Of a stretch of DNA of 64,000 bases, positions 1 to 10,157 are shown in pieces (positions within the stretch are counted from its first letter, which is position 1; the number at the start of each line of letters is the position of its first letter). The position numbers and the translations under genes were made by a program. The notes below the pieces were generated by a model. That model was not told the origin of the DNA. It ran no database searches and saw only the letters and a program-made list of their open reading frames with translations. The DNA comes from SAR86 cluster bacterium AG-447-A08 (GTDB lineage: Bacteria; Pseudomonadota; Gammaproteobacteria; Magnimaribacterales; Magnimaribacteraceae): NCBI GenBank assembly GCA_003212335.1, contig QCQA01000003.1, forward strand, positions 1-64,000, in the 5' to 3' direction.

Positions 1-460
1 ACATGTTTCTAAGCCCTTATCTGGACACTACAAGAAAGGGTCAATTAATCCAGGAGACGGACTTTGGGAATTCAAAGTAAATAGTGAAGAAATTGAAAAC
101 CTAGAAATAGGAAGTCAGTTAAATATTGATATATTTGAAGAAGGACAGAAGATTGATGTTCAAGGAAAATCAAAGGGAAAAGGTTTTGCAGGAACAGTCA
201 AACGTTGGAATTTTAAAATGCAAGACGCTACTCACGGTAACTCAATTTCACATAGAGCTCCTGGTTCTATAGGGCAATGCCAAACACCCGGAAAGGTATG
301 GAAGGGTAAGAAAATGTCCGGACACATGGGCGATGTTAAAAAAACGATCCAAAATCTAAAGATTGCTTCGATCGATGTTGAAAACAATTTACTCCTCATA
401 AAAGGAGCTATTCCAGGACCTACCGGTTCTAATGTAGTTCTCAAGCCAGCTGTTAAATAA
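1..460 (+). CDS. rplC: 50S ribosomal protein L3, 5'-truncated by the window edge
   Basis: Large-subunit assembly protein that binds 23S rRNA near the peptidyl-transferase centre. The reading frame is open from base 2, so only the C-terminal ~152 residues are here and the start lies outside. The highly conserved segments [21 protein letters not shown] and GSIGQ-QTPGKV are present; the Gln in this last region is the one methylated by PrmB in E. coli. It ends in KPAVK like other L3 proteins. One base separates it from rplD, as expected in the S10 operon (rpsJ would lie upstream). Confidence 0.97.
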   Translation, partial: HVSKPLSGHYKKGSINPGDGLWEFKVNSEEIENLEIGSQLNIDIFEEGQKIDVQGKSKGKGFAGTVKRWNFKMQDATHGNSISHRAPGSIGQCQTPGKVWKGKKMSGHMGDVKKTIQNLKIASIDVENNLLLIKGAIPGPTGSNVVLKPAVK

Positions 461-461
461 A

Positions 462-1085
462 ATGGAAATTGAAATTTTAAATCAAAATGGCTCTGGAGAT
501 TCAAAGGTCTCTTTAGCTGACGATATTTTCAACCAAGAATTCAATCAAGATCTTGTGCATCAGCTAGTCAATACATACATCCATAACAGTCACCAAAGAA
601 CAAAAGGACAAAAGAATAGATCAGCAGTACGTGGTGGCGGAAAAAAACCTTGGAAACAAAAAGGAACAGGTAGAGCAAGAGCTGGAACGATCCGATCTCC
701 AATATGGAGAGGCGGTGGTATGACTTTTGCGCATGTTTATAGCGATATAAAACCTAAGAAAATCAATAAAAAGATGTATAGGTCTGCAATGAGATCAATA
801 TGGTCAATGCTGGCAGAGGAGAAAAGACTCATTGTTGTTAATGAGCTTAATATAGATGAACCTGTAAAGTCTTCTCAAGTAAAGACTATTCTTACCGATT
901 TGGGCCTGAACACAGCATTATTTGTGCTATCTGCGAACAACGATAACTTAATTAAAGCCTCTAAAAATCTAAGAGAATGTAAGGTTCAAACAATCAACTC
1001 TATTGATCCTTCAGCACTGATACAGGCTGAAAAAGTTGTTATTACATCAGAGACGTTAAATAAATTGACTGAGGTGCTTGCTTAA
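462..1085 (+). CDS. rplD: 50S ribosomal protein L4
   Basis: Structural protein of the large subunit; in E. coli it is also the translational and transcriptional repressor of the S10 operon. At 207 residues it is close to the family norm (~201). The extended loop that reaches the exit tunnel is seen as the basic, Gly-rich stretch GGGKKPWKQKGTGRARAGT at about residues 60-78. It follows rplC by one base, and its stop overlaps the rplW start by one base (TAATG). Whether L4 autoregulation holds here cannot be judged because the operon leader is outside the window. Confidence 0.98.
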   Translation: MEIEILNQNGSGDSKVSLADDIFNQEFNQDLVHQLVNTYIHNSHQRTKGQKNRSAVRGGGKKPWKQKGTGRARAGTIRSPIWRGGGMTFAHVYSDIKPKKINKKMYRSAMRSIWSMLAEEKRLIVVNELNIDEPVKSSQVKTILTDLGLNTALFVLSANNDNLIKASKNLRECKVQTINSIDPSALIQAEKVVITSETLNKLTEVLA

Positions 1086-1375
1086 TGAAAACAGAACTTT
1101 ATTCAATTATTAAATCTCCTTACTTGACTGAAAAGGTATCTGCTTTAATGGGAGAATCAAACCAATACGCATTTAAAGTTGATGTTAATGCTACTAAGCT
1201 TCAGGTAAAAAAAGCTATTGAGGGTTATTTCTCTGTTGATGTTGAAGACGTAAATATCATCAAAGTTAAAGGGAAGACTAAGAGGTCTAGGTACAGAATT
1301 AGAAAGAAATCTGACTGGAAAAAAGCTTATGTAAAATTAGCTGAAGGTCAATCTATTGAGGTTACATCAGAATAA
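1085..1375 (+). CDS. rplW: 50S ribosomal protein L23
   Basis: Exit-tunnel protein of the large subunit and docking site for trigger factor and SRP. At 96 residues it has the normal size, with the typical opening [10 protein letters not shown] at about residues 8-17 and the basic loop [26 protein letters not shown]. It overlaps rplD and rplB by one base on each side, each time as TAATG, so translation is probably coupled along rplD-rplW-rplB. This is the standard S10-operon position. Confidence 0.98.
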   Translation: MKTELYSIIKSPYLTEKVSALMGESNQYAFKVDVNATKLQVKKAIEGYFSVDVEDVNIIKVKGKTKRSRYRIRKKSDWKKAYVKLAEGQSIEVTSE

Positions 1376-2205
1376 TGGCTACTCACATTAAAAAATCAAA
1401 ACCCACTTCTCCAGGTAGACGATTTAGGTCATGGGTTTCAAGAGATGATCTACACAAAGGTGACCCTTATGCTCCTCTTCTAGAGGCAAAGAAACAAAAA
1501 TCTGGAAGAAATAACCAAGGAAGAATAACAACTCGACATCGTGGGGGTGGACATAAAAAACACTATCGAATCATTGACTTCAAAAGACTGAAGGACGGTA
1601 TTCCTGCTAAAGTAGAAACGATTGAGTATGATCCGAACAGATCAGCGAATATTGCTTTATTACTCTATGCAGATGGTGAAAGAACTTACATCATAGCTCC
1701 TGATGATTTGAAAGTTGGAGATACAGTCTCATCTGGAAAAGATTCTGCAATTTCAACAGGAAATTGTATGTCTTTGAAAGATATGCCTCTGGGTACAGTT
1801 GTTCATTGTATAGAGTTATTTCCTGGCAAAGGTGCACAAATGGCTAGAAGTGCTGGCGCATCTGCTCAAATTCTTGCTATTGAAGGTAGATACGTAACAC
1901 TCAGATTAAGAAGCGGAGAAGTAAGAAGAGTTCTTTCTGAATGCAGAGCAACTATAGGGAGTGTATCCAATTCTGAACATTCATTACGATCAATAGGTAA
2001 GGCCGGTGCAAAAAGGTGGATGGGAATTAGACCCACTGTAAGAGGTGTTGCCATGAATCCAGTAGATCACCCTCATGGTGGAGGTGAAGGAAAGACCTCA
2101 GGTGGAAGACACCCTGTAACCCCTTGGGGTGTACCAACAAAGGGTTATAAGACGCGCAAAAAGAATAAATCAAGCAATCGTATGATTGTTAGAAGAAGAA
2201 ACTAA
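1375..2205 (+). CDS. rplB: 50S ribosomal protein L2
   Basis: Core protein of the large subunit, needed for subunit association and peptidyl transfer. Length 276 is usual. Visible signatures are [20 protein letters not shown] near residue 52, the SH3-like central domain, and the C-terminal [13 protein letters not shown] block holding the universally conserved His of the family. The basic tail runs to MIVRRRN. It starts on the rplW stop by a one-base overlap and is followed by rpsS after 4 bases. Confidence 0.99.
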   Translation: MATHIKKSKPTSPGRRFRSWVSRDDLHKGDPYAPLLEAKKQKSGRNNQGRITTRHRGGGHKKHYRIIDFKRLKDGIPAKVETIEYDPNRSANIALLLYADGERTYIIAPDDLKVGDTVSSGKDSAISTGNCMSLKDMPLGTVVHCIELFPGKGAQMARSAGASAQILAIEGRYVTLRLRSGEVRRVLSECRATIGSVSNSEHSLRSIGKAGAKRWMGIRPTVRGVAMNPVDHPHGGGEGKTSGGRHPVTPWGVPTKGYKTRKKNKSSNRMIVRRRN

Positions 2206-2209
2206 TATT

Positions 2210-2476
2210 ATGCCAAGATCATTAAAAAAAGGACCATTCGTAGACTTGCACCTCTTAAAAAAGGTTGATCAAGCAGTTGCTACTAATGACAAGAAACCAA
2301 TTAAGACATGGTCAAGAAGGTCAATGATTACTCCTGACATGGTTGGATTAAACATAGCCGTTCATAACGGAAGGCAACATGTACCTATTTTTATACAAGA
2401 AGATATGGTCGGTCATAAACTAGGTGAATTTGTATTAACCAGAACCTTCAAAATGCATTCTGGAGATAGAAAGTAA
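2210..2476 (+). CDS. rpsS: 30S ribosomal protein S19
   Basis: Small-subunit head protein that contacts S13 and the A-site region. The start at 2210 gives the universal N-terminus [10 protein letters not shown] and 88 residues. An in-frame ATG at 2186 lies inside rplB and would add eight unrelated residues, so it is rejected. The conserved [13 protein letters not shown] and [10 protein letters not shown] segments are present. The spacing of one base to rplV fits the S10 operon. Confidence 0.98.
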   Translation: MPRSLKKGPFVDLHLLKKVDQAVATNDKKPIKTWSRRSMITPDMVGLNIAVHNGRQHVPIFIQEDMVGHKLGEFVLTRTFKMHSGDRK

Positions 2477-2477
2477 G

Positions 2478-2819
2478 ATGAGTCAAGCAACAGCAAAACT
2501 TAGAAGTGCTAGAGTTTCGAGCCAAAATGCTAGACTAGTTGCAAACCAAATAAGAGGTAAGCACATTGAAGAAGCTCTAGGAATACTTACCTTCGCTCCT
2601 CAGAAGTCCGCGCATATCATTAAAAAGGTACTTGAATCTGCTATAGCGAATGCAGAGCATAATCAAGGTCTGGATATCGATTCACTGTTTGTTTCTACTA
2701 TCGCAGTCGATGAAAGTTTTACTATGAAAAGAGTTAGGGCCAGAGCAAGAGGTAGGGCAGATAGATACTTCAAAAGAAGCTGTAATATTGCATTAACTCT
2801 AGAAGAAAAAGGAAAATAA
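2478..2819 (+). CDS. rplV: 50S ribosomal protein L22
   Basis: Exit-tunnel protein whose beta-hairpin lines the tunnel constriction. At 113 residues it is close to the E. coli protein (110). The helical core ([20 protein letters not shown]) and the hairpin tip with [13 protein letters not shown] at about residues 86-98 are clear. It begins one base after rpsS and its stop overlaps the rpsC start by one base. No unusual insertions are seen in the hairpin, the place where macrolide-resistance changes arise in other species. Confidence 0.98.
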   Translation: MSQATAKLRSARVSSQNARLVANQIRGKHIEEALGILTFAPQKSAHIIKKVLESAIANAEHNQGLDIDSLFVSTIAVDESFTMKRVRARARGRADRYFKRSCNIALTLEEKGK

Positions 2820-3469
2820 TGGGACAGAAGGTACACCCAACAGGGTTTAGATTAGGAATAACTACTCAACATACTTCGAATTGGTATGCAGAGAAGTCTC
2901 AATATACCGAGAACCTGCTTAAAGATATCGAAGTTAGAGAGCATCTCACTAAAAAACTCGCTCATGCCTCAGTGAGCAGAATAGAGATAGAAAGAACTGC
3001 AGATAATGCAAGAGTACTCATCCATACTGCTAGACCAGGTATTGTCATCGGTAAAAAGGGTGAAGATATAGATAAGATGAGAGAAGATATTACTAATAGG
3101 ATGGGTATTCCCGTAACTCTCAGCATACAAGAAATAAGAAAACCCGATCTAGATGCGAAACTGCTTGCAGAAAGTGTAGCTCAACAACTTGAAAGACGTG
3201 TTATGTTCAGAAGGGCTATGAAGAGAGCTGTTCAGAATGCAATGCGACAAGGCGCTGAGGGCGTTAAGATAAGAGTTGCCGGCAGACTAGGAGGAGCAGA
3301 GATTGCTAGAGCAGAAATACAAAAAGAAGGCAGAGTTCCTCTTCATACCCTAAGAGCAGACGTAGATTATGGTTTAGCTGAAGCAAATACCACATATGGT
3401 GTGATTGGGGTCAAAGCATGGGTCTTCAGAGGCGAAGTTCTGGATACACCTAACAAAGATTCAGAGTAA
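2819..3469 (+). CDS. rpsC: 30S ribosomal protein S3
   Basis: mRNA-entry protein of the small subunit, contributing to helicase activity. 216 residues. The N-terminus [13 protein letters not shown] is diagnostic. The KH domain shows its GxxG motif in VIGKKGEDI at about residues 76-84, and the C-terminal half has [12 protein letters not shown]. It is slightly shorter at the C-terminus than the E. coli protein (233), losing only the variable tail. A one-base overlap with rplV suggests coupling. Confidence 0.98.
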   Translation: MGQKVHPTGFRLGITTQHTSNWYAEKSQYTENLLKDIEVREHLTKKLAHASVSRIEIERTADNARVLIHTARPGIVIGKKGEDIDKMREDITNRMGIPVTLSIQEIRKPDLDAKLLAESVAQQLERRVMFRRAMKRAVQNAMRQGAEGVKIRVAGRLGGAEIARAEIQKEGRVPLHTLRADVDYGLAEANTTYGVIGVKAWVFRGEVLDTPNKDSE

Positions 3470-3480
3470 AGGATAAAACA

Positions 3481-3888
3481 ATGTTTCAACCTAAAAGAAC
3501 AAAATATAGAAAGCAGCACAAGGGCAGAAATACTGGAAATGCGCAAAGAGGTGCAACCCTCAGTTTCGGTACTTTTGGTTTGAAGGCTACCCAAAGAGGT
3601 CAATTGACTTCTAGACAAATAGAGGCTGCAAGAAGAGCCATGACGCGTCATGTAAAAAGAGGAGCTAAAATTTGGATAAGAGTTTTCCCTGATAAGCCCA
3701 TCACCAAAAAACCTCTAGAAGTAAGACAAGGTAAAGGTAAGGGTAATGTTGAGTATTGGGTTTGCCCAATCAAACCAGGAAAAATACTTTATGAAATGGA
3801 AGGAGTTGATGAGGAGTTAGCTAAAGAAGCTTTTGCGCTCGCCTCAGCAAAAATGCCTATTTCTACAACCTTTATAAGGAGAGTCTAA
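3481..3888 (+). CDS. rplP: 50S ribosomal protein L16
   Basis: Large-subunit protein at the A-site tRNA elbow, in the central protuberance region. 135 residues. The N-terminus [16 protein letters not shown] is typical, and the conserved arginine-rich segment [22 protein letters not shown] sits around residues 48-69. The C-terminus has the standard [11 protein letters not shown] motif. Its stop overlaps the rpmC start (TAATG). Confidence 0.98.
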   Translation: MFQPKRTKYRKQHKGRNTGNAQRGATLSFGTFGLKATQRGQLTSRQIEAARRAMTRHVKRGAKIWIRVFPDKPITKKPLEVRQGKGKGNVEYWVCPIKPGKILYEMEGVDEELAKEAFALASAKMPISTTFIRRV

Positions 3889-4100
3889 TGGCTAAAGAAA
3901 GTTTATTGGACAGATTGCGAAATAAATCAACAGATGTCTTAGATGAAGAGGGCAAGTTGAGAAAAGAATTATTGGAGCTAAAAATTAAACATTCTTCAGG
4001 TCAGTTAAAAGAAACTCATAAAATTAGAGAGATCAGAAGATCCATTGCGCAGCTCAAAACTTTGAATAAAGAACAAGAATTACAACAGAAGAATGACTGA
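3888..4100 (+). CDS. rpmC: 50S ribosomal protein L29
   Basis: Small helical protein near the exit tunnel, next to L23. 70 residues, all predicted helix, with the conserved [35 protein letters not shown] segment spread over residues ~24-58. It carries about ten extra N-terminal residues and a Gln-rich tail compared with the E. coli form (63). It overlaps rplP by one base and rpsQ by eight bases, so the three genes are packed without spacers. Confidence 0.97.
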   Translation: MAKESLLDRLRNKSTDVLDEEGKLRKELLELKIKHSSGQLKETHKIREIRRSIAQLKTLNKEQELQQKND

Positions 4101-4353
4101 TAAAAGAACTAGGACAGAGACGGGTAGGGTTATTAGCTCTTCAAGAGACAAGACAATAACTGTTCTTGTTGAAAGAAAAGTAAGACATCCTTTATATAAA
4201 AAGATTATGAGAAGGTCTTCTAAATTGCAGGCGCATGATCAAGATAATGCATGTAATGCCGGCGATCTTGTGACTATTCAAGAATGTAGGCCTATATCTA
4301 AAACAAAGTCTTGGAACCTTTTACGTGTAGAAGAGAAATCACAGGAAGTTTAA
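4093..4353 (+). CDS. rpsQ: 30S ribosomal protein S17
   Basis: Primary 16S rRNA-binding protein with an OB fold. 86 residues. Recognised by [28 protein letters not shown] near the N-terminus and by the block [18 protein letters not shown]. It overlaps rpmC by eight bases, in a different frame, and is followed by rplN after five bases. Gene order rpmC-rpsQ-rplN marks the S10/spc operon junction in enteric bacteria. No separate spc promoter is obvious in the few bases available. Confidence 0.97.
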   Translation: MTDKRTRTETGRVISSSRDKTITVLVERKVRHPLYKKIMRRSSKLQAHDQDNACNAGDLVTIQECRPISKTKSWNLLRVEEKSQEV

Positions 4354-4358
4354 TAATA

Positions 4359-4727
4359 ATGATACAAGAGCAAAGCTATTTAGAAGTTGCAGATAACAGC
4401 GGTGCCAGAAAACTAATGTGCATCCGTGTTCTTGGTGGTTCAAAGAAAAAATTTGCCAAGGTTGGCGATGTAATAAAGGTCACTGTAAAAGAAGCTATAC
4501 CTACTGGTAGGGTAAAAAAAGGTGAAGTGCTAGATGCCGTCATTGTTAGAACAAAAAATAAGCTAAGGAGATCAGATGGCTCAGCTATCAGGTTTGATGA
4601 TAATGCTGCTGTTCTAATCAATGCTCAAAAACAGCCTATAGGTACAAGGGTTTTTGGTCCTGTCTCTAGAGAGCTTAGAAGTGAAGAGTTTATGAGAATA
4701 GTTTCATTAGCACCGGAGGTTTTGTAA
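4359..4727 (+). CDS. rplN: 50S ribosomal protein L14
   Basis: First gene of the spc operon in the usual layout; the protein binds 23S rRNA at the subunit interface. Starting at 4359 gives [22 protein letters not shown] and 122 residues, matching the family exactly. An upstream in-frame ATG at 4311 lies inside rpsQ and is rejected. The [14 protein letters not shown] and [13 protein letters not shown] segments are conserved. Confidence 0.98.
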   Translation: MIQEQSYLEVADNSGARKLMCIRVLGGSKKKFAKVGDVIKVTVKEAIPTGRVKKGEVLDAVIVRTKNKLRRSDGSAIRFDDNAAVLINAQKQPIGTRVFGPVSRELRSEEFMRIVSLAPEVL

Positions 4728-4729
4728 CG

Positions 4730-5041
4730 ATGAATAAGATTAAGACAGGTGATCAAGTTATTGTTGTTGCTGGTAAGGATAAAGGCAAGCAAGGATCGGT
4801 TACAAAAATCCTTTCGAATGGTAGATGTTATGTATCTGGGGTTCAAATGGTAAAACGACACACAAAACCTAATCCAAATGCTGGTATAGCTGGCGGAGTT
4901 GTAGAAAAAGAGTCTTCCATAGATATGTCGAATATATCGATTTTTAATCCATCTACAAAAAAAGCTGACAAAGTAAAAATTAAGTCTCAAGAAGATGGAT
5001 CAAAAGTTAGGGTTTTTAAATCTTCAGGTAAGGAAATATAA
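4730..5041 (+). CDS. rplX: 50S ribosomal protein L24
   Basis: Assembly-initiating protein of the large subunit; KOW-type fold. 103 residues. The KOW motif is visible as [22 protein letters not shown] at the N-terminus, and [18 protein letters not shown] is conserved in the middle. It sits two bases behind rplN and two bases before rplE. Confidence 0.98.
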   Translation: MNKIKTGDQVIVVAGKDKGKQGSVTKILSNGRCYVSGVQMVKRHTKPNPNAGIAGGVVEKESSIDMSNISIFNPSTKKADKVKIKSQEDGSKVRVFKSSGKEI

Positions 5042-5043
5042 GA

Positions 5044-5583
5044 ATGATTCCACTTAAAGAACATTACAAGACAACTGTCGTACCAGAACTTAAAGAGAAA
5101 TTAGGTTTAAATTCGGTTATGGCTGTTCCTAAAGTGACTAAGATCACTCTAAACATGGGGGTTGGAGAAGCTTTAAATGACAAAAAAATCTTAGAAAGAG
5201 CCGTTGAAGACATGACATTAATATCGGGACAAAAACCTTTAGTTACTAAAGCGAGAAAGTCGGTTGCAAATTTTAAGATAAGAGATGGAATGCCTATCGG
5301 ATGCAAGGTCACTTTAAGAGGCGATAGAATGTATGAGTTCCTGCAAAGGCTAATAGGTATAGCCATACCTAGAGAAAGAGATTTTAGAGGTTTAGAGACT
5401 AAATCCTTCGACGGAAGAGGTAATTATTCTATGGGTATTAAGGAACATATCATTTTTCCTGAAATAGATTATGACAAAGTAGACAAGATAAGGGGTATGG
5501 ATATCTGTATATCCACTTCGGCTTCTGATGATGAATCAGGAGAGGCACTACTCAGAGCCATGAAGTTCCCATTTAAAAACTAG
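5044..5583 (+). CDS. rplE: 50S ribosomal protein L5
   Basis: 5S rRNA-binding protein of the central protuberance. 179 residues, the same as E. coli. Conserved features are [15 protein letters not shown] near residue 29, ITGQ-type [21 protein letters not shown], and [28 protein letters not shown]. The C-terminus includes the [11 protein letters not shown]-like block (here [15 protein letters not shown]). It follows rplX by two bases. Confidence 0.98.
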   Translation: MIPLKEHYKTTVVPELKEKLGLNSVMAVPKVTKITLNMGVGEALNDKKILERAVEDMTLISGQKPLVTKARKSVANFKIRDGMPIGCKVTLRGDRMYEFLQRLIGIAIPRERDFRGLETKSFDGRGNYSMGIKEHIIFPEIDYDKVDKIRGMDICISTSASDDESGEALLRAMKFPFKN

Positions 5584-5593
5584 AGGTATATAA

Positions 5594-5899
5594 ATGGCAA
5601 AAGCATCAATGAAAGCAAGAGAAGAACGCAGAAGACGAACTGTTTTAAAGTATGCTTCGAAGAGGGCAGAACTTAAGGAAATAATCCGTAGCCCAAAATT
5701 TTCACAGGAAGAAAAGGAAGCTGCACAAATCAAACTTCAAAAGCTACCAAGAGACGCTAGTCCAGTAAGAATGCAAAGAAGATGTGCTATAACTGGCAGA
5801 CCTCACGCAGTTTACAGAAAATTTGGATTAGCTAGGAACAAACTAAGAGAATTGGCTATGAAAGGAGATATCCCGGGACTAGTTAAATCAAGTTGGTAA
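5594..5899 (+). CDS. rpsN: 30S ribosomal protein S14, long zinc-free form
   Basis: Small-subunit head protein. 101 residues, the same as E. coli S14. It is the long form without the four-Cys zinc ribbon of the short paralogue: only one Cys is present, in [21 protein letters not shown]. The C-terminus [12 protein letters not shown] is diagnostic. It is separated from rplE by ten bases carrying GAGGT, a plausible ribosome binding site. Confidence 0.98.
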   Translation: MAKASMKAREERRRRTVLKYASKRAELKEIIRSPKFSQEEKEAAQIKLQKLPRDASPVRMQRRCAITGRPHAVYRKFGLARNKLRELAMKGDIPGLVKSSW

Positions 5900-5906
5900 A
5901 AATTTT

Positions 5907-6299
5907 ATGAGTATACAAGATCCAATAGCTAATTTATTTTCTAGCATTAATAACGCTCAAGCAAGAAACAAAGAGTTTGTTAAAGTTCCTTCTTCATCCA
6001 AGAAGGTAGCACTTCTATCAATGCTCAAAGAGGAAGGTTATATACATTCATTCACTACTTCAGAGGGCTCAAAACCTGAAATTGAAATAAAATTAAAATA
6101 TTTCGAAGGTTCACCTGTTATTAAGCAATTGAAGCGGATAAGCAAGCCAGGATTGAGACAATACTCTAATTACAAAGATTTACCTGAAGTAAATGGTGGT
6201 TTAGGTATGGCAATAGTATCAACAAGCAAAGGCTTGATGACTGACCAACAGGCTCGAGAGGCAAAAGTCGGCGGCGAATTAATCTGTTCAGTTTTTTAA
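5907..6299 (+). CDS. rpsH: 30S ribosomal protein S8
   Basis: Primary 16S rRNA-binding protein and, in E. coli, the repressor of the spc operon, acting at the rplX-rplE region. 130 residues. Opening [19 protein letters not shown], central [37 protein letters not shown] and the terminal GGELICSVF are all canonical. Whether the S8 autoregulatory site exists in the mRNA was not established here. Confidence 0.98.
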   Translation: MSIQDPIANLFSSINNAQARNKEFVKVPSSSKKVALLSMLKEEGYIHSFTTSEGSKPEIEIKLKYFEGSPVIKQLKRISKPGLRQYSNYKDLPEVNGGLGMAIVSTSKGLMTDQQAREAKVGGELICSVF

Positions 6300-6311
6300 A
6301 TTCATATAATC

Positions 6312-6845
6312 ATGGCAAGAACATCTTTAAAAGCATTAGAAATACCTGAAGGAGTTACACTTGAAGATAATCAAGGTGTAATAACTTTTACTGGCAAGTT
6401 AGGAAATATGTCTTTAGAGATACATAAAGATGTTGATATTAATAAAGATGACAGCACTATAAGCTTTAGTCCAAATAAAGACACGAAAGAGTCTTTAGCC
6501 ATTACTGGAACTATGAGGGCACTTACAGCTAATTATATGCAAGGAGTGGCTAGTGGATTTGAAAAGAAACTTGAAATTAATGGAGTTGGTTATAGAGCCG
6601 CGCTTGAAGGCAATTCATTGAATTTAAGTTTAGGATTTTCTCATCCTATTATTCATGAATTACCTGAAGGTGTAACTGCTGAATTACCTAGTAATACTGA
6701 AATTATCCTTAAGTCTATGGATAAACAGTTGGTAGGGCAGGTGGCCGCAGAGATCAGAGACTACAGACCTCCAGAACCTTATAAAGGAAAAGGTGTTAAG
6801 TATGCCGATGAAAGAATAATAAGAAAAGAATCTAAGAAAGCATAA
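6312..6845 (+). CDS. rplF: 50S ribosomal protein L6
   Basis: Large-subunit protein near the factor-binding site. 177 residues, as in E. coli. The C-terminal domain contains [22 protein letters not shown] and the diagnostic [16 protein letters not shown] at about residues 152-167. The N-terminal domain is more divergent, with many Asp and Lys. It follows rpsH by 12 bases and precedes rplR by four. Confidence 0.97.
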   Translation: MARTSLKALEIPEGVTLEDNQGVITFTGKLGNMSLEIHKDVDINKDDSTISFSPNKDTKESLAITGTMRALTANYMQGVASGFEKKLEINGVGYRAALEGNSLNLSLGFSHPIIHELPEGVTAELPSNTEIILKSMDKQLVGQVAAEIRDYRPPEPYKGKGVKYADERIIRKESKKA

Positions 6846-6849
6846 AAAA

Positions 6850-7200
6850 ATGGCTATAAAAAACATAAAACGACAAAAAAGAGCTACTAAGACTCGATCT
6901 AAAATAGAATTGTCTGAAAACAATAGACTTACTGTCTTTAGGTCTAACGCTCATATCTATGCTCAAGTATCTACTTTTGATGGCTCTGAGGTAATTGCAA
7001 GTGCTTCCACCACAGAATCGTCTGTAAAAAGCGAAAACAATGGAAATATTGAAGCAGCTTCAAAAGTAGGAAAACTTATTGCAGAAAGAGCAAAAGAGAA
7101 AGGTATAGAGAAAGTGGCTTTTGATAGATCTGGTTATAAATATCATGGTCGTGTTAAAGCTTTAGCAGAGTCAGCTCGAGAAGCTGGCCTCTCATTCTAG
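6850..7200 (+). CDS. rplR: 50S ribosomal protein L18
   Basis: 5S rRNA-binding protein. 116 residues, close to E. coli (117). The N-terminal basic tail RQKRATKTR, the [15 protein letters not shown] strand and the C-terminal [27 protein letters not shown] are all conserved. It lies between rplF and rpsE in spc order. Confidence 0.98.
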   Translation: MAIKNIKRQKRATKTRSKIELSENNRLTVFRSNAHIYAQVSTFDGSEVIASASTTESSVKSENNGNIEAASKVGKLIAERAKEKGIEKVAFDRSGYKYHGRVKALAESAREAGLSF

Positions 7201-7208
7201 GAAATAAT

Positions 7209-7703
7209 ATGGAAAATACAGCTGTAACTGAAAATCTTGGCTCTGAAGTATTAGAAGAAAAGCTAGTTCAGGTAAATCGTGTAGCTAAGGTTGTTAAAGG
7301 TGGACGAATCTTTGGATTCACTGCTGTAACCGTAGTCGGCGATGGTAACGGAAAAATTGGTTTTGGAAGAGGTAAGGCTAGAGAGGTACCAATAGCAATT
7401 CAAAAAGCCTTAGACCATGCAAGAAGAAATATGGTGAACATTGAGTTAAAAGGGGACACCATTCAGTACCCCATTAAGACAAAATATGGTGCTTCTGTTG
7501 TTTATATGAAGCCTGCAGCTCCAGGAACAGGAATCATAGCAGGAGGAGCCATGAGGGCTGTTTTAGAGCTTGCAGGAGTAAAGGATGTTTTAGCAAAGTG
7601 CTACGGATCAACAACACCTGTAAATGTTGTAAGGGCTACTCTTAAAGCTTTAAGAGAAATGGAATCACCTGCGAGAGTAGCGAAAAGGTTAGGTAGAGGT
7701 TAA
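7209..7703 (+). CDS. rpsE: 30S ribosomal protein S5
   Basis: Small-subunit protein important for accuracy and mRNA unwinding. 164 residues. The double-stranded RNA-binding-like N-terminal domain has [30 protein letters not shown], and the C-terminal domain has [33 protein letters not shown]; both are nearly identical to enteric S5. No change is seen in the loop linked to spectinomycin resistance, though this was judged by eye only. Confidence 0.98.
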   Translation: MENTAVTENLGSEVLEEKLVQVNRVAKVVKGGRIFGFTAVTVVGDGNGKIGFGRGKAREVPIAIQKALDHARRNMVNIELKGDTIQYPIKTKYGASVVYMKPAAPGTGIIAGGAMRAVLELAGVKDVLAKCYGSTTPVNVVRATLKALREMESPARVAKRLGRG

Positions 7704-7705
7704 AG

Positions 7706-7885
7706 ATGGCTGATAAAGAAATTACAGTTAAACTGAAAAAAAGCCTAATTGGTTCTAAAGATTATCAGAGACAGTCTGTCAGAGGACTAGGTCTCAATAA
7801 GTTAGGTCAGGTTGTTTCTGTACAAGATACTCCTGAAAATAGAGGAATGATAAATAAAGCTATCCATTTACTTGAAGTCAACTAA
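7706..7885 (+). CDS. rpmD: 50S ribosomal protein L30
   Basis: Small large-subunit protein, 59 residues as in E. coli. It reads MADKEITVKLKKSLIG, then QRQSVRGLGLNKLGQ and ends MINKAIHLLEVN. The family's conserved region linking the ferredoxin-like strands is clear. The ATG at 7706 is two bases after the rpsE stop, and the next gene starts ten bases downstream. Confidence 0.97.
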   Translation: MADKEITVKLKKSLIGSKDYQRQSVRGLGLNKLGQVVSVQDTPENRGMINKAIHLLEVN

Positions 7886-7895
7886 AGGTATTGAG

Positions 7896-8330
7896 ATGAA
7901 ATTAAATGAATTAAAGCCAAATCCAAAAAGAGTCAAAGAAAGTAAGCGCATAGGTAGAGGTACCGGTAGTGGGTTTGGCAAAACAAGTGGAAAAGGTCAT
8001 AAAGGCCTTAAATCACGTTCTGGAGGTCGAGTGAGAATTGGTTTTGAAGGTGGTCAGATGCCTCTTCAAAAAAGGGTGCCAAAGTTTGGTTTTAGCTCTA
8101 GGAAGAATAGGAATACGCAGCAACTTAGACTAAGCACGTTGGCTTCCTCAGGCATTACAGATGTTAGTATTGAAAGCCTAATAGAAGCTGACTTGATCAA
8201 AAATTCAACTAAGAAAGTTAAGGTTTTTCTAGATACAGATTCATGTCCAAAAATGAACTTAAAGGGCATCAAAACAACCGCTTCAGTTAAAAAATTAATT
8301 GAAGAATCGGGAGGCTCAATAGAGGTCTAA
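7896..8330 (+). CDS. rplO: 50S ribosomal protein L15
   Basis: Late-assembly large-subunit protein. The start at 7896 gives [22 protein letters not shown] and 144 residues, matching E. coli L15. An in-frame upstream ATG at 7872 overlaps the end of rpmD and is rejected. The Gly/Lys-rich N-terminus ([16 protein letters not shown]) and [17 protein letters not shown] are diagnostic. A GAG before the ATG could serve as the ribosome binding site. The secY start is one base after its stop. Confidence 0.98.
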   Translation: MKLNELKPNPKRVKESKRIGRGTGSGFGKTSGKGHKGLKSRSGGRVRIGFEGGQMPLQKRVPKFGFSSRKNRNTQQLRLSTLASSGITDVSIESLIEADLIKNSTKKVKVFLDTDSCPKMNLKGIKTTASVKKLIEESGGSIEV

Positions 8331-8331
8331 A

Positions 8332-9666
8332 ATGTCAGTAAACCCATCTGCTATAGGACAAAACAAAGGTCTATCCGAATTATGGAGAAGACTGCGCTTT
8401 GTTTTTATGGCGATCATTATTTACAGAATAGGTACTCACATTCCTATCCCGGGAATAGATCCTGACAAGTTAGCTAATATTTTCCAGCAAAACCAAGGTA
8501 CCTTACTAGATCTTTTCAATATGTTTTCCGGGGGAGCCCTAGAAAGAATGAGTATCATGGCTCTTAATATTATGCCCTACATAACAGCCTCAATTATTAT
8601 GAGTCTATTAGAGGGTACAACTCCTTCCTTGAAGAAAAGGTTTAGAGAAGAAGGAGAAGAGGGTAGAAGATTAAGAACATCCTATGTCAGATACGGTACG
8701 GTCTTCTTAGCTTTAATTCAAGCAAGTGGCTTAGCTCTTGGCCTTCAAAATCAAGGTCTTGCTCTTGAACCTGGAGTAATGTTTCAAGTTATCGCAGTCA
8801 CATCTTTAGTTTCCGGAACAGTTTTCCTTATGTGGTTAGGCGAGCTGGTTACAGAGAAAGGTATTGGAAATGGAATCTCGATCATCATTTTCTCAAGTAT
8901 CGTTGCTGGCCTGCCTAGAGCTGTAGGACAAGCTTTTGAAGGTGCAAGACAAGGTGATATAAACTTAATTATGTTGCTCTCTATAGCTTTGGTTGCCGTA
9001 GCGGCAATAGCTTTCATTGTTTGGATCGAAAGAGGGCAAAGAAGAATTACTGTTAATTATGCGAAAAGACAACAAGGAAGAAAAATGGTGCAAGGCCAGG
9101 CTTCCTACTTGCCGATGAAAATAAATCAGGCTGGAGTAATTCCTGCTATCTTTGCAAGCAGTTTACTTTTATTCCCTGCTTCTGCATCAACATGGTTTGG
9201 ACAGGGAGAAGGTTTCGAATGGCTCCAAGAAATTGCTCTTGCTTTGGGTCCAGGTCAACCTCTATATGTCATTTTATTTTCAGTTTTGATAGCTTTCTTT
9301 TGTTTTTTCTATACAGCTCTTCAGTTTGATCCTAAAGAAATTTCAGAAAACTTAAGGAGATCAGGAGCTTATATGCCTGGAATTAGGCCAGGAGATCAGA
9401 CTGCAGACTATATAGATGGAGTCATGACTCGTTTAACAGTTTGGGGTTCGGGTTACTTAATATTAGTCTGTTTGATGCCACAATTCTTAATTGTTTCTGC
9501 AAACGTGCCTTTTTATTTAGGGGGTACTTCTTTGTTAATTGCAGTGGTAGTTGTAATGGATTTTATGGCACAAGTTCAATCACATTTGATGTCGCATCAA
9601 TACGAATCGCTTCTTAAGAAAGCAAATTTAAAAGGGTACGGCGGAAATCCTCTAGGTGGTAGATAA
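8332..9666 (+). CDS. secY: Protein translocase channel subunit SecY
   Basis: Central pore of the Sec translocon in the inner membrane; works with SecE and SecG and the ATPase SecA. 444 residues with ten hydrophobic segments. Signatures include [12 protein letters not shown] near residue 36, the [24 protein letters not shown] plug/TM2 region, and [11 protein letters not shown]. The cytosolic loop before the C-terminus has [21 protein letters not shown]. It is the last large gene of the spc operon, one base after rplO and two bases before rpmJ. Confidence 0.99.
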   Translation: MSVNPSAIGQNKGLSELWRRLRFVFMAIIIYRIGTHIPIPGIDPDKLANIFQQNQGTLLDLFNMFSGGALERMSIMALNIMPYITASIIMSLLEGTTPSLKKRFREEGEEGRRLRTSYVRYGTVFLALIQASGLALGLQNQGLALEPGVMFQVIAVTSLVSGTVFLMWLGELVTEKGIGNGISIIIFSSIVAGLPRAVGQAFEGARQGDINLIMLLSIALVAVAAIAFIVWIERGQRRITVNYAKRQQGRKMVQGQASYLPMKINQAGVIPAIFASSLLLFPASASTWFGQGEGFEWLQEIALALGPGQPLYVILFSVLIAFFCFFYTALQFDPKEISENLRRSGAYMPGIRPGDQTADYIDGVMTRLTVWGSGYLILVCLMPQFLIVSANVPFYLGGTSLLIAVVVVMDFMAQVQSHLMSHQYESLLKKANLKGYGGNPLGGR

Positions 9667-9668
9667 AA

Positions 9669-9785
9669 ATGAAAGTAAGAGCATCAGTAAAAAAAATATG
9701 CAGAGATTGCAAAATAGTAAAGAGAAAAGGAACACTCTTTGTTATATGTTCAACAGAACCTAGACATAAACAAAGACAAGGTTAA
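9669..9785 (+). CDS. rpmJ: 50S ribosomal protein L36, zinc-binding form
   Basis: 38-residue protein, the smallest of the ribosome, bound to 23S rRNA. It reads [21 protein letters not shown] and ends RHKQRQG. The zinc ligands Cys11, Cys14, Cys27 and His33 are all present, so this is the C+ form rather than the zinc-free paralogue. It lies between secY and rpsM, the usual place. Confidence 0.97.
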   Translation: MKVRASVKKICRDCKIVKRKGTLFVICSTEPRHKQRQG

Positions 9786-9796
9786 AGGAGAAAAGA

Positions 9797-10153
9797 ATGG
9801 CTCGTGTAGCAGGTGTAAATATACCGGATAATAAACATGCTGAAATATCCCTCACTTACGTGTATGGGATAGGTAAAACTAGAGCACAAAGTATTTGTAC
9901 CTCTTTAGGTATAGATCCTTCAACAAAGATCTCAGATTTAACTGAAGATCAGCTAGAGCTTATAAGAACTGAAATAGGTAACTACATTGTAGAAGGTGAC
10001 CTAAGAAGAGAAGTTGCGACCAATATAAAGAGACTACAAGATCTGGGAACTAATAGAGGTATAAGACACAGACGACATCTTCCAGTGAGAGGACAAAAGA
10101 CAAAAAATAATGCAAGAACAAGAAAAGGGCCAAAGCGTCCTATAAGAAGATAA
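9797..10153 (+). CDS. rpsM: 30S ribosomal protein S13
   Basis: First gene of the alpha operon in the classical layout; the protein forms intersubunit bridges in the head. 118 residues. [31 protein letters not shown] and the C-terminal [23 protein letters not shown] are canonical. AAGGAG at about 9784-9789 is a strong ribosome binding site. I see no confident promoter in the 11 bases after rpmJ, so spc and alpha probably share a transcript. Confidence 0.98.
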   Translation: MARVAGVNIPDNKHAEISLTYVYGIGKTRAQSICTSLGIDPSTKISDLTEDQLELIRTEIGNYIVEGDLRREVATNIKRLQDLGTNRGIRHRRHLPVRGQKTKNNARTRKGPKRPIRR

Positions 10154-10157
10154 AATT